Shown: piece by piece, positions 35,419 to 43,810 of the stretch
How the letters are laid out: each line of letters opens with the position of its first letter
Numbering within the stretch: the stretch's first letter is position 1
From: Variovorax sp. PBS-H4
GTDB lineage: Bacteria; Pseudomonadota; Gammaproteobacteria; Burkholderiales; Burkholderiaceae_C
Length of the DNA: 64,000 nucleotides
NCBI RefSeq assembly: GCF_901827205.1
Contig: NZ_LR594675.1
Location: 2,046,001 to 2,110,000 of the forward strand
Direction of reading: 5' to 3'
Made by a program: the position numbers and the translations under genes
The notes under the pieces: model-generated
The model's database searches: none
Told to the model about the DNA's origin: nothing
What the model saw: only the letters and a program-made list of their open reading frames with translations

Positions 35419-35567
35419 TGTTGGCTCCTTGAGGGTGGAGCCTGATCGTAGAAACCGGCCTCGGAATGCGCCATGGCGAGACGTGCGAATAGCTTGCCCA
35501 ATGCTACGAAGCCATAGAGCCTGGCTACTTCGTGTGGCAGATTTGAAGCTCGAAATGAACAACGCAG

Positions 35568-36518
35568 ATGCAAGACACAGCGCAATCCACTCCAAGCTTG
35601 CAGAGGCAGATGGTCGATCTGGCGACGCCTCTGGCCCCTGTCGAAGGCTATAACCTGACCGCGCTCCGCGATGTCCGGATCCTGAGATCCGATCGTCCGC
35701 TGAGCCGGGCCCCGGTGCTCTACGACCCGGGAATTGTCATCGTGCTCCAGGGCCGAAAGCGCGGCTTCCTGGGTGACGAGGTCTACCTGTACGACGCGCA
35801 GCACTACCTGGCCGTGTCGGTCCCCGTGCCTTTCTCGATGGAAACGGATGCCTCGGCGGAAGAACCGCTGCTCGCCATCTACTTGCGGCTCGACTTCAAG
35901 GTTGCTGCCGAGTTGATGATGAAGCTCGATGAATGCGGGCCCGTCGGGGATGCGATCCCGAGAGGCCTGATGTCCACGCCCATGGACGAGGGCCTCGCGC
36001 ATGCCGTGCTGCGCTTCCTGAAGGTCATGAACTCTCCGCTCGAATCCGTGATCCTCGGGCCGGACGTCGTGCGCGAAATCTACTTTCGCGTCCTCACGGG
36101 CGAGCAAGGAAGTTCCATGCGTGCCGCACTGACCCGTCGAGGGCATTTCGGCAAGATCGCGAAAGCGATTCGCACGATACATGCCTGCTTCGACCAGAAG
36201 CTCGACATCGGCCACCTGGCGGACGAGGCGGGCATGAGCCCCACTTCGTTCCATGCGCACTTCAAGGCGGTGACATCGACCTCGCCGATCCAGTACCTGA
36301 AGACAACGCGTCTTCACCAGGCGCGGCTCATCATGGTGAGGAGCGGCGTGACGGCCGCGGTGGCAAGCGCACAGGTCGGCTACGAAAGCCCCTCCCAGTT
36401 CAGCCGCGAGTTCAAGCGCATGTTCGGCCGCGGGCCATCCGAGGAGGCGTCCCGGATGAAGCATGCTTTCGCAAGGCCCGACCCGTCACCTCACGGGCTG
36501 TACGTCGCGGCGCATTGA
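35568..36518 (+). CDS. AraC-family transcriptional regulator
   Basis: 316 aa. The N-terminal cupin-type AraC_N domain (VLYDPGIVIVLQGRKRGFL) is followed by two C-terminal helix-turn-helix units: LDIGHLADEAGMSPTSFHAHFK and VASAQVGYESPSQFSREFKR. The second ends F-G-R-G-P-S. The upstream 149-base divergent region with the SDR gene is the probable operator. Confidence 0.9.
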   Translation: MQDTAQSTPSLQRQMVDLATPLAPVEGYNLTALRDVRILRSDRPLSRAPVLYDPGIVIVLQGRKRGFLGDEVYLYDAQHYLAVSVPVPFSMETDASAEEPLLAIYLRLDFKVAAELMMKLDECGPVGDAIPRGLMSTPMDEGLAHAVLRFLKVMNSPLESVILGPDVVREIYFRVLTGEQGSSMRAALTRRGHFGKIAKAIRTIHACFDQKLDIGHLADEAGMSPTSFHAHFKAVTSTSPIQYLKTTRLHQARLIMVRSGVTAAVASAQVGYESPSQFSREFKRMFGRGPSEEASRMKHAFARPDPSPHGLYVAAH

Positions 36519-36582
36519 GCGCAAACCCGTTCCTTCCCTGAATCCACCGTCGACATGCGATGCGGCCGGACTCGGGTGTATG

Positions 36583-37173
36583 TCAGCTGGCAACCCGTGC
36601 CGAGCGGGAGCGGGCATCCTTGATGGTCAGCCAGACCGCCGAGACCAGGAAGTAGAACGCGCCGAAGGCTGCATAGGGGGCGATGGCGGCAATGCTGGGC
36701 GCAAGCGCGCCGGTGGCTTGCTTGATGAAGAAGGCGCCTGCAAGCGCCGATTGCGCACCGCTGAGGACCATGGCCCACTGCGCTCCATTGGTTTTCCAGC
36801 GGCGCACGCCGGTGGCAAGCTGAAAGAGCCCCGCCAGAATGGCCCACACACCGAACACGCCGAGTACCGCATGCATGCTGATTCCGAGCGCGATCGCGAC
36901 GGCGATGGTCGCAACCCCGCTCGCACCGGCATTGAGCGCTTGAGTCTGGTTCTGCTGCAGTCCCCCGTTGCGCTTGGCGTCGACCAGATTGGCAATGGCG
37001 TCCCAGGCGGGATAGACGAGAAGCAGCAATGCGGCGAGCGTCGGCATCTCCTTGCCGAGCGTGTGCGCGGCGAGCACCCAGACAATCGAGAACGCAGCGC
37101 GTGAAAAATAGTAGGGCTTGAGCCACTCGTTGCTCTGCGACGCGCCAGGTTGAGTGATGTTCGGCGGGGTCAT
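36583..37173 (-). CDS. DUF308-like integral membrane protein
   Basis: 196 aa with about six hydrophobic segments, for example AAFSIVWVLAAHTL, MPTLAALLLLVYPAW and IAVAIALGISMHAVLGVFGVW, separated by a polar loop of Asn/Gln (NGGLQQNQTQALN). Resembles small HdeD/DUF308-type membrane proteins. Function unknown. A dyad shared with the TetR promoter lies 52 to 69 bases upstream, which suggests it is the TetR target. Confidence 0.72.
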   Translation of the reverse strand: MTPPNITQPGASQSNEWLKPYYFSRAAFSIVWVLAAHTLGKEMPTLAALLLLVYPAWDAIANLVDAKRNGGLQQNQTQALNAGASGVATIAVAIALGISMHAVLGVFGVWAILAGLFQLATGVRRWKTNGAQWAMVLSGAQSALAGAFFIKQATGALAPSIAAIAPYAAFGAFYFLVSAVWLTIKDARSRSARVAS

Positions 37174-37224
37174 GGTTTCTCCAGTTCAAGCGTGACGATG
37201 GGTGCAGCGCGGGCGCTGCTGGTA

Positions 37225-37242
37225 ATCTACTAGTTGATAGAT
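37225..37242. promoter_or_regulatory. Putative TetR operator upstream of the membrane gene
   Basis: ATCTA-N8-TAGAT dyad containing ACTAGTTGAT (37229-37238). The same ten bases occur at 37899-37908 beside the TetR start. Confidence 0.6.
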
Positions 37243-37283
37243 AAGCGGGACATGTTGAACGCCGACGTGAAGGCACGCATGCC

Positions 37284-37883
37284 TCAACGCCGGCGAGCCG
37301 GGGCCAGCAACTGCTTGACCCCCTGCTGAACGACGGTGGCAAACGCGTCCGGGTCGCCGTAGACACGGGCGGCCAGCATGCCGCCGTGCACGGTTGCCAT
37401 CAGGCCCAAGGCCTCTGCCGACGGATGGGTGCGCAGGCAGAAGATGCCCTTCGCGGCGCCTTGTTCCAGGATGGAAGCAAGCCAGGTGGCCAGGTCCGAA
37501 AAATGTCCTCGAACTTCGTCTGCAACGACTGAGGGGATCGCGGGCAACTCCGAACCGAGCATCGCGCAGATGCAAAACGGTGCCGTTCCGTCCCGGATGC
37601 ACGCCTCCCAGTACTCGGTGTATGCGTGAAGCCGGGCGAGCGGATCTGCAATCTGCTTTTCCAGCGCGGCCAAGGCCTCACGGCCTTGCGCCCGATATCG
37701 GCGCAGCACCGTTTGCACGAGCTCGGCCTTGCTGGGAAAGTGGAAATGGACGCTGGCCTTGCTGATGTGCACTGCCTCCGAAATGTCCGCGTAGCTGAAG
37801 CCGTTGTATCCCTTCGTCGCCAGCAGCAATCGGGCGCACGCCGCAATTTCGGCCGCCTTGGGAGAGAGCTCGGGGGATTCCAT
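37284..37883 (-). CDS. TetR-family transcriptional repressor
   Basis: 199 aa. The N-terminal helix-turn-helix is FSYADISEAVHISKASVHFHFPSKAEL, typical of TetR, with the C-terminal ligand domain of the TetR_C_6 style. Probably autorepressed, because two ACTAGT cores lie immediately before its ATG. The gene is followed by the DUF308-like gene in the same direction but with its own upstream copy of the operator, so the repressor likely controls two promoters. Confidence 0.9.
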   Translation of the reverse strand: MESPELSPKAAEIAACARLLLATKGYNGFSYADISEAVHISKASVHFHFPSKAELVQTVLRRYRAQGREALAALEKQIADPLARLHAYTEYWEACIRDGTAPFCICAMLGSELPAIPSVVADEVRGHFSDLATWLASILEQGAAKGIFCLRTHPSAEALGLMATVHGGMLAARVYGDPDAFATVVQQGVKQLLAPARRR

Positions 37884-37886
37884 GCT

Positions 37887-37908
37887 ACTAGTCTACCAAC
37901 TAGTTGAT
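37887..37908. promoter_or_regulatory. Putative TetR autoregulatory operator
   Basis: Two ACTAGT palindromes (37887-37892 and 37899-37904) lie within 25 bases upstream of the repressor ATG. The second extends to ACTAGTTGAT, as in the membrane-gene promoter. Confidence 0.6.
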
Positions 37909-37979
37909 TGATGTCAACCCAACCCCCTGTGTATCGCCGTTGCAGAGCCGGACCTTCGATAGATCGTCGTCGCCGCGAT

Positions 37980-38864
37980 TCAGACGACTTCCGAGAGCCA
38001 CCGCTTGAATGCCGTCAGCGCCTTCGACTCGGCACGGTCGTCGGGCCAGACGAAGTAGTAGGTGTGCGCCCTCCGGTCAAGAACAAAGTCGAACGGCGCC
38101 ACCAGCACACCGGCTGCGAGCTCGCGCTCGACAAGGGCTTTCTGCGCGATCGCTACGCCATGACCTTCGGCGGCAGCCTGGTAGGCCAGGAGCGAAGTCT
38201 CGTACTTCATGCCTCGATACCCATTGACCCGCGATGCGCCGCATGCTTGCAGCCAGAACTGCCAGTCATCCGGGCGAGCCATCGAGTGCAGCAGCGTCTC
38301 ACGCCTGAGGTCTTCAGGTTCGCGCAGTGGCCTGGATCCCGCCGCATTGCGCGCTGCCGTCACAGGCACGAGTTCATTCGCCACGAGCCGCTGGACCTTC
38401 GTCCTCGGCCATTGCCCATCGCCAAGCTGGACGCCCGCCTCGATATCTTCGCGATCGAAGCGCAAAGGGGCGGGAGACGTCGACAGCTGTACGTCGATGT
38501 CAGGATGCTCGCGATGAAACGAGGCCAGGCGTGGGATCAACCACTTGACTGCGAATGTGGCAGGCGACCTCAACTTGAGCGAATGGCGGCGAAAGCCGCC
38601 CCCCATCACGGCATTCGTCGCCTCGCGCAGCGCGCTGAACAAGGGGGTGACGTCGGACAAATAGCGCGCTCCCGCGACCGTGAGTTCGAGCCCGCCCGGA
38701 ATGCGCCTGAAAAGCTTGAGGCCGAGAAACTGCTCGAGTGTCTTGATCTGGCGGCTGACCGCGGCCGGGGTGACGAACAGTTCCTTTGCCGCATTCGAGA
38801 CGCTCAACAACCGCCCCGTGGCTTCGAAGCATTTCAGCGGGTTCAACGGCGGTAGCGGATCCAT
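37980..38864 (-). CDS. LysR-family regulator, GcvA-like
   Basis: 294 aa from ATG 38864 (MDPLPPLNPLKCFEATG). ATG 38885 would give seven extra residues. Helix-turn-helix VSNAAKELFVTPAAVSRQIK with LGLKLFRRIPGGLELTVAG and a GcvA-type C-terminal domain with FDREDIEAGVQLGDGQWP. It is divergent from the CoA-transferase/enoyl-CoA hydratase/Bug operon and probably regulates it. I saw no convincing shared dyad in the 144-base intergenic region. Confidence 0.9.
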   Translation of the reverse strand: MDPLPPLNPLKCFEATGRLLSVSNAAKELFVTPAAVSRQIKTLEQFLGLKLFRRIPGGLELTVAGARYLSDVTPLFSALREATNAVMGGGFRRHSLKLRSPATFAVKWLIPRLASFHREHPDIDVQLSTSPAPLRFDREDIEAGVQLGDGQWPRTKVQRLVANELVPVTAARNAAGSRPLREPEDLRRETLLHSMARPDDWQFWLQACGASRVNGYRGMKYETSLLAYQAAAEGHGVAIAQKALVERELAAGVLVAPFDFVLDRRAHTYYFVWPDDRAESKALTAFKRWLSEVV

Positions 38865-39008
38865 GGTCGCCTGAGCATTCCAGCGCATTAACAAAAAGTC
38901 AAATACGAGCAAGGAAATGTCGTTTGCCGCCCTTGGCTGCGACTTCTAAGCTCCTGGAAATTCAGTAGCCAAGGCCAAGCCGGCCGCGTGGCTCAGGACC
39001 CAAAGACC

Positions 39009-40280
39009 ATGCTAAGAGACACGCTTCAGGGTATTCGCGTCATCGACTTCTCCCATGTGGTGGCAGGCCCCGTGTGCGGGATGATGCTTGCCGACATGGG
39101 CGCTGACGTGGCGAAGGTGGAGTCACCCGATGGTGAACTGGGACGCGCCATCGGGCCGCCCTGGCTCCACGGAGAAAGCGTCGTCTTCCTGAGCGTGAAC
39201 CGGAACAAGCGCGGCCTGGCTGTGGATCTGCGCGATCCGGCCGCGCGCGCCGCCGTGATGAAGATGGCGGCAGGCGCGCATGTGATCGTCGAGAGCTTCC
39301 GGCCTGGCGTCATGGAGCGTCTGGGACTGGACTACGCGGCAGTGGCCAAGCGGAACCCGGGCGTCGTCTACTGCTCTATATCTGCCTACGGGCAATCGGG
39401 CGCACAGCGCCACATGCCGGGCGTCGATGGCGTCATCCAGGCCGCGACCGGACTGATGAGCACCCTGGGCACGTCAGGCTCGCCACCATCGAAGGTGCCG
39501 GTGCCGATCGCCGATATGGCGACGGGATATCTCGCGACGGTCGGCATCGTGGCTGCGCTGCGCAAGGCCGAGCGCACGGGGCAGGGGCAGCACATCGACA
39601 TCAGCCTCTACAACGCCACGCTGATGCTCCAGCAGGTCGGGCTCGCCTCTTTCCTCGCGAGCGGAGATGAACCGCAGAAGACGGGCAGCGCAGCGCCCTA
39701 CGCGTCGCCGAACGAGGCGTTCCCGACATCGGACGGATGGATCATGGTCGCGGCTTACCAGCCTGAACGCTGGCGTCGCCTTTGCGAACTGCTGCGGCGG
39801 TCCGATCTCTTCGAAGACCCGCGATTCGCAACGAATGCGCAACGCGTGCACAACCGCACGGTCCTCAACGAGTTGCTGTCGGAATCGTTCAAGACGCAGC
39901 CCACCCTCGGCTGGATGGAGCAACTGGAGGCGGTCGACATCCTCTGCGCGCCGATCGCGAGCTATGGCGAAGTCACGCGCTCGTTGCAATACCGCCAAAG
40001 CGGCGTCGAGACCAGCGTCGTCCATCCCGTGGCGGGCATCGTGCGCATGCCCGGATTTGCGCTGGGCGATCCTCAGACCAGCCGTGCGCCCCACCTGCCG
40101 CCGCCGAGGATCGGCGAGCACTCCGCCCGCATCCTGGGCGAATACGGCCTCGCGGCCGACGAGATCGCTGCACTCATTTCTCGCGGGGCCGTCAGCCAGG
40201 CAGCCGCCTGCGATGACCTGCGCCCGTCATCTTCGTCACCTCAACCTTCAGGCTCCGCGCCGGCAATCCACCATGACTGA
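39009..40280 (+). CDS. Class III CoA-transferase (CaiB/BaiF family)
   Basis: 423 aa from ATG 39009 (MLRDTLQGIRVIDFSHVVAG), with AGGA ten bases upstream. A GTG at 38988 would add seven residues. Family motifs are GPVCGMMLADMGADVAKVE, NRNKRGLAVDLRD and YCSISAYGQSG. The catalytic aspartate candidate is in MPGVDGVIQAATG. The C-terminal Ser/Pro-rich tail (SSSSPQPSGSAPAIHHD) is unusual. The stop overlaps the next gene by eight bases, so translation is coupled. Confidence 0.9.
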   Translation: MLRDTLQGIRVIDFSHVVAGPVCGMMLADMGADVAKVESPDGELGRAIGPPWLHGESVVFLSVNRNKRGLAVDLRDPAARAAVMKMAAGAHVIVESFRPGVMERLGLDYAAVAKRNPGVVYCSISAYGQSGAQRHMPGVDGVIQAATGLMSTLGTSGSPPSKVPVPIADMATGYLATVGIVAALRKAERTGQGQHIDISLYNATLMLQQVGLASFLASGDEPQKTGSAAPYASPNEAFPTSDGWIMVAAYQPERWRRLCELLRRSDLFEDPRFATNAQRVHNRTVLNELLSESFKTQPTLGWMEQLEAVDILCAPIASYGEVTRSLQYRQSGVETSVVHPVAGIVRMPGFALGDPQTSRAPHLPPPRIGEHSARILGEYGLAADEIAALISRGAVSQAAACDDLRPSSSSPQPSGSAPAIHHD

Positions 40281-41070
40281 CACGACATCCACTCCCGCGC
40301 TCGTACGCACCGACAGGGCAGGTCCCGTCCTCAACGTCGTGCTCGATGCGCCCGCAGAGGGCAACGCGATGACGGTCGCCATGACGGAGCAACTCGCCGA
40401 GGTGCTCGAAAGAACGGCCGTCGACAAGTCGGTGCAGTGCATGGTGATACGGAGCTCAGGCAAGCATTTCTGCACTGGCGGCAATGTCAAGGACATGCGT
40501 GCAGGCAGCGACCTGATGGCGGGTTCCGTGGCCGACGTGCGAGAACGGCTGCAGGCGACGCTGCATCGCGTGACGCGCGCCTTGGCGACCCTCGAGATCC
40601 CGACCATTGCGGAGGTCAACGGAATGGCGATCGGTGCCGGATGCGACCTCGCGCTGATGTGCGACATCCGGATCGCGGGCGAGCAGGCCCGGTTCGCCGA
40701 GAGCTTCTTGCGCCTGGGCCTGGTATCGGGCATCGGCGGCGCCTGGTTCCTCACGCGGCTGGTCGGTCCGGCCAAGGCGATGGAGATGACCCTGACCAGT
40801 GAATTCATCGACGCCGAGGAGGCGCTCGCGCACGGCATCGTCTCGCGCGTGGTGCCCCAGGAGAGCCTGGCGGATGAGGTCGCAGCCCTGGCCTCAAGGA
40901 TCGGATCAACGCCGCCCATCGCGTTGCGCATGGCCAAGCGGCTCGTGCGCGAATCCGCGCGAAGCGAACTGCCGGCCGCGCTGGAGATGGCCGCATCGAT
41001 GCAGGCCATCCTGCTGTGCGGGGAAGAGCACAAGGCCGCCGTGAATGCATTCCTCGCGAGTGCCCGGTGA
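40273..41070 (+). CDS. Enoyl-CoA hydratase/isomerase family protein
   Basis: 265 aa crotonase fold. The oxyanion-hole motifs are SSGKHFCTGGNVKDM and NGMAIGAGCDLALMCDIRIA. The usual catalytic Glu region reads ESFLRLGLVSGIGGAWFLTR, with Gly and Ala where the canonical glutamates may fall, so hydratase activity is uncertain. The preceding CoA-transferase probably makes its substrate. Confidence 0.88.
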   Translation: MTDTTSTPALVRTDRAGPVLNVVLDAPAEGNAMTVAMTEQLAEVLERTAVDKSVQCMVIRSSGKHFCTGGNVKDMRAGSDLMAGSVADVRERLQATLHRVTRALATLEIPTIAEVNGMAIGAGCDLALMCDIRIAGEQARFAESFLRLGLVSGIGGAWFLTRLVGPAKAMEMTLTSEFIDAEEALAHGIVSRVVPQESLADEVAALASRIGSTPPIALRMAKRLVRESARSELPAALEMAASMQAILLCGEEHKAAVNAFLASAR

Positions 41071-41121
41071 ACCAACACCGCAAGCCCGCACATCCGCACC
41101 GAACCTGACGAGGAGACGACC

Positions 41122-42090
41122 ATGAAGATTCTTCGAAGCGCTGCCATTGCCGTGGCGCTCACCGGCACTGCCGCTATTTCCGCCGCCCAGCCCATGCGCT
41201 TTCCCGAGAAGCCCGTTACGTTTATCGTGCCCTTTGCGGCCGGCAGCGCCACCGACCAACTGGCGCGCGCGCTCGGCGTTGCCTTCACGGAGAAGACGGG
41301 TCAGCCAGTTGTCGTCGACAACCGGGGCGGGGCGGGTGGGCTCATCGCGGCGCAAGCTGTGGCGCGTGCCGCGGCTGATGGCTACACGGTGCTGATCACC
41401 ACCAATACGACACAGGTTGCCAACCCCTACCTCTACCGCAAGCTCCCCTACGACCCGGTGGCCGACTTCGCACCACTGACCGCATTGGGCCGTGGCGGAC
41501 AGGTACTGGTCGTCCCCGCCGCCTCGCCCTACAAGTCCGTGGCCGATGTGGTTGCCAAGGCACGCTCCCAACCCGGCAAGCTGTCGTTCGGCGCAGGCAA
41601 CTCGTCGAGCCGCATTGCCGGCGAGATGCTCAAGCAACTCAGCCAGACGGACATCCTCTACGTGCCGTACAAGAGCAATCCACAGGCCCTGACGGACCTG
41701 CTCGGCGGCCAGATCGACCTGATGGTGATCGACACCGTGACCGGCATCCCGCAGATCGAGTCGGGCAAGCTGCGCGCGCTCGGCGCCTCGACCCAGCGGC
41801 GACTGAGCGTATTGCCCAAGGTGCCGACGCTCGAGGAGGCCGGGGTCAAGGGCTACGACATCGGGTACTGGTTCGCAGCCTACGCGCCCTCAAAGACATC
41901 GCCTGCGGTCAGCGCTCGTTTGCGCCAGTTGCTGGTCGAGGCGGTCCACAGCCCGCACGCCAAAACCTTCTTCAACAGCACCGGCACGGAGCCATGGACC
42001 ACCAGCGCCGAAGAACTGGCTCAGTTTCAATCGGCCGAAGCCACGAAGTGGAGCAAGGTAATCAAAGCGGCGAACATCGAGCCGGAATGA
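41122..42090 (+). CDS. Bug/TctC-family tripartite tricarboxylate receptor
   Basis: 322 aa periplasmic binding protein with signal peptide MKILRSAAIAVALTGTAAISA, mature start MRFPEKPVTFIVPFAAGSATDQ, DNRGGAGGLIAAQAV and DGYTVLITTNT. It completes the CoA-transferase/hydratase operon and probably binds its carboxylate substrate. No TctA/TctB partner is visible. Confidence 0.9.
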   Translation: MKILRSAAIAVALTGTAAISAAQPMRFPEKPVTFIVPFAAGSATDQLARALGVAFTEKTGQPVVVDNRGGAGGLIAAQAVARAAADGYTVLITTNTTQVANPYLYRKLPYDPVADFAPLTALGRGGQVLVVPAASPYKSVADVVAKARSQPGKLSFGAGNSSSRIAGEMLKQLSQTDILYVPYKSNPQALTDLLGGQIDLMVIDTVTGIPQIESGKLRALGASTQRRLSVLPKVPTLEEAGVKGYDIGYWFAAYAPSKTSPAVSARLRQLLVEAVHSPHAKTFFNSTGTEPWTTSAEELAQFQSAEATKWSKVIKAANIEPE

Positions 42091-42179
42091 CCGGCCACCG
42101 GGTCGTCGCGGGAAAGCGAGCCGCCCGTTCTGTCCGAACATGCAGCCGCCCACCCTGCCCGCCACAGGGTTCGCTCTCA

Positions 42180-42198
42180 AAAAACAAACGGTGTTTTT
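42180..42198 (+). terminator. Weak AT-rich hairpin after the Bug gene
   Basis: AAAAACA-AACGG-TGTTTTT stem of seven pairs, 90 bases past the stop. It might terminate the operon before selC, but the stem is weak. Confidence 0.35.
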
Positions 42199-42210
42199 GG
42201 GAATCGTGCG

Positions 42211-42239
42211 TTGGCGTGGCGCCGCACTTTCAATAGCAT
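42211..42239 (+). promoter_or_regulatory. Candidate selC promoter
   Basis: TTGGCG (42211-42216), 17-base spacer and TAGCAT (42234-42239), each four of six matches to consensus. It lies 11 bases before the tRNA-Sec 5' end and would drive selC and possibly selA-selB. Confidence 0.45.
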
Positions 42240-42250
42240 GGGTCTCGACT

Positions 42251-42345
42251 GGAAGGGAAACACTCCCGGTGGAGTGGCCGGACTTCAAACCCGGAGTGGG
42301 TCGCTGACGATCCTGTGTGGGTTCGACTCCCACTCTCTTCCGCCA
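42251..42345 (+). tRNA. selC: Selenocysteine tRNA (TCA anticodon)
   Basis: 95 nt including encoded CCA, the same size as E. coli selC. The 8-bp acceptor stem starts GGAAGGGA and closes with TCTCTTCC. The anticodon loop is CTTCAAA, giving TCA, which reads UGA. A long variable arm lies between the anticodon stem and the T arm (GTTCGAC). It is charged with Ser by SerRS, converted by SelA and delivered by SelB. selA starts seven bases after the CCA, so the tRNA may be cut out of a selC-selA transcript. Confidence 0.97.
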
Positions 42346-42352
42346 GATTCAC

Positions 42353-43810
42353 ATGAACGTGCGCGGCCGCCTCGACTCCGACATGCTGACCTCGACCCGC
42401 CAGGCGCGCCGCGCCATCCCCGCCGTGGATACCCTGCTGAAGGCGCCCGCCTTCCAGGCGCTGGCCAGCGAGTTCGGCCGGCCGCGCATCCTGGACTGCG
42501 TGCGCAACCTGCTGGCCGAACAGCGTCGCCGGTTGTCGGGCGAGCGCGCCGCCGCGGCGCCGGACGAAGAGACGCTCGCCGAGGAATGCCGCGCGCGGCT
42601 CAGCGCCGCCGCGCGCCCGTCGCTGCGCGCGGTGTTCAACCTCACCGGCACCGTGCTGCACACGAACCTTGGCCGTGCCCTGTATCCGGCGGAAGCAGTG
42701 GCTGCGGCAACGCAGGCGATGGCGCGCCCGGTCAATCTCGAATACGACGTGGACGGCGCCGGGCGCGGCGAGCGCGACAGCCACGTAGAAGACCGGCTGC
42801 TGCGGCTCACCGGCGCCGAGGCGGCGGTGGTCGTGAACAACAACGCTGCCGCTGTTTACCTCGTGCTCAACACGATGGCCGCCGGCCGCGAGGTGGTGGT
42901 GTCGCGCGGCGAGCTCGTCGAGATCGGTGGTGCCTTCCGCGTGCCCGAGATCATGGCCAGCGCCGGCTGCGTGCTGCGGGAAGTGGGTACGACCAACCGC
43001 ACGCATCCGCGCGATTTCGAATCCGCGATTGCGGAACGCACCGGCGCGCTGATGAAGGTGCACGCGAGCAACTACGAGATCCGCGGATTCACCGCCGAGG
43101 TCGGTGCGGCGAAGCTGGCAGGCATTGCGCATGCGCACGCGCTGCCGGTGATCGAGGACCTGGGCTGCGGCATGTTGGTCGACCTGGAGGATTTCGGCTT
43201 GCCGCACGAGCCGACGCCGCGCGAGGCCATCGCTGCTGGTGTCGACCTCGTGACTTTCAGCGGCGACAAGCTGCTCGGCGGCCCGCAGTGCGGGATCATC
43301 GTCGGGCGAAAGGACCTGGTGGCGCGCATCCGCAAGAACCCGATGAAGCGCGCGCTTCGCCTCGACAAGGTCCGGCTCGCGGCGCTCGAGGCGGTGCTCG
43401 CGCTTTACGATGATCCGGAGCGCTTACCCACCCGGCTGCCGACCCTCCGGCTCCTGACCCGTGACCCGCAGGAGATCGCCGCGCAGGCGGCGCGCCTGCG
43501 CGCTGCCGTGCAGTCGGCGGTCGGCAGCGTCGCGCGGGTCGAATCCGTGTCGTGCGCCAGCCAGATCGGCAGCGGCGCGCTGCCGGTCGACACCCTGCCG
43601 AGCGCCGGCCTGCGCCTTTCGCCTGCAGGCCCGCGCGGCAGTCCTTCGGCGGAAGCGCTGGCCGCGGCCTTCCGCAAGCTCCCCGTGCCGGTGATCGGCC
43701 GCATCCGCGAGGATGCGCTGTGGCTGGACCTGCGGTGCCTCGACGAAGCACAGGAAGCGCAATTCACCGGCCAGCTCGCAGAGCTGCAGTTCCCCGGGGA
43801 CCGCCCGTGA
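42353..43810 (+). CDS. selA: L-seryl-tRNA(Sec) selenium transferase
   Basis: PLP-dependent SelA of 485 aa that converts Ser-tRNA(Sec) to Sec-tRNA(Sec) using selenophosphate. The N-terminal tRNA-binding domain is followed by FNLTGTVLHTNLGRALYP, the core VVVNNNAAAVYL and the Schiff-base lysine in FSGDKLLGGPQCG (Lys306). The ATG at 42353 sits right behind selC. The ATG at 42383 (MLTSTRQARRA) is also possible. selB overlaps its stop. Confidence 0.96.
   Translation: MNVRGRLDSDMLTSTRQARRAIPAVDTLLKAPAFQALASEFGRPRILDCVRNLLAEQRRRLSGERAAAAPDEETLAEECRARLSAAARPSLRAVFNLTGTVLHTNLGRALYPAEAVAAATQAMARPVNLEYDVDGAGRGERDSHVEDRLLRLTGAEAAVVVNNNAAAVYLVLNTMAAGREVVVSRGELVEIGGAFRVPEIMASAGCVLREVGTTNRTHPRDFESAIAERTGALMKVHASNYEIRGFTAEVGAAKLAGIAHAHALPVIEDLGCGMLVDLEDFGLPHEPTPREAIAAGVDLVTFSGDKLLGGPQCGIIVGRKDLVARIRKNPMKRALRLDKVRLAALEAVLALYDDPERLPTRLPTLRLLTRDPQEIAAQAARLRAAVQSAVGSVARVESVSCASQIGSGALPVDTLPSAGLRLSPAGPRGSPSAEALAAAFRKLPVPVIGRIREDALWLDLRCLDEAQEAQFTGQLAELQFPGDRP

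Noticed and set aside
42251..42345. selC as an integration site for a genomic island
   Set aside because: No integrase gene and no repeated 3' tRNA fragment noticed. selA follows directly, so the island explanation is not supported.
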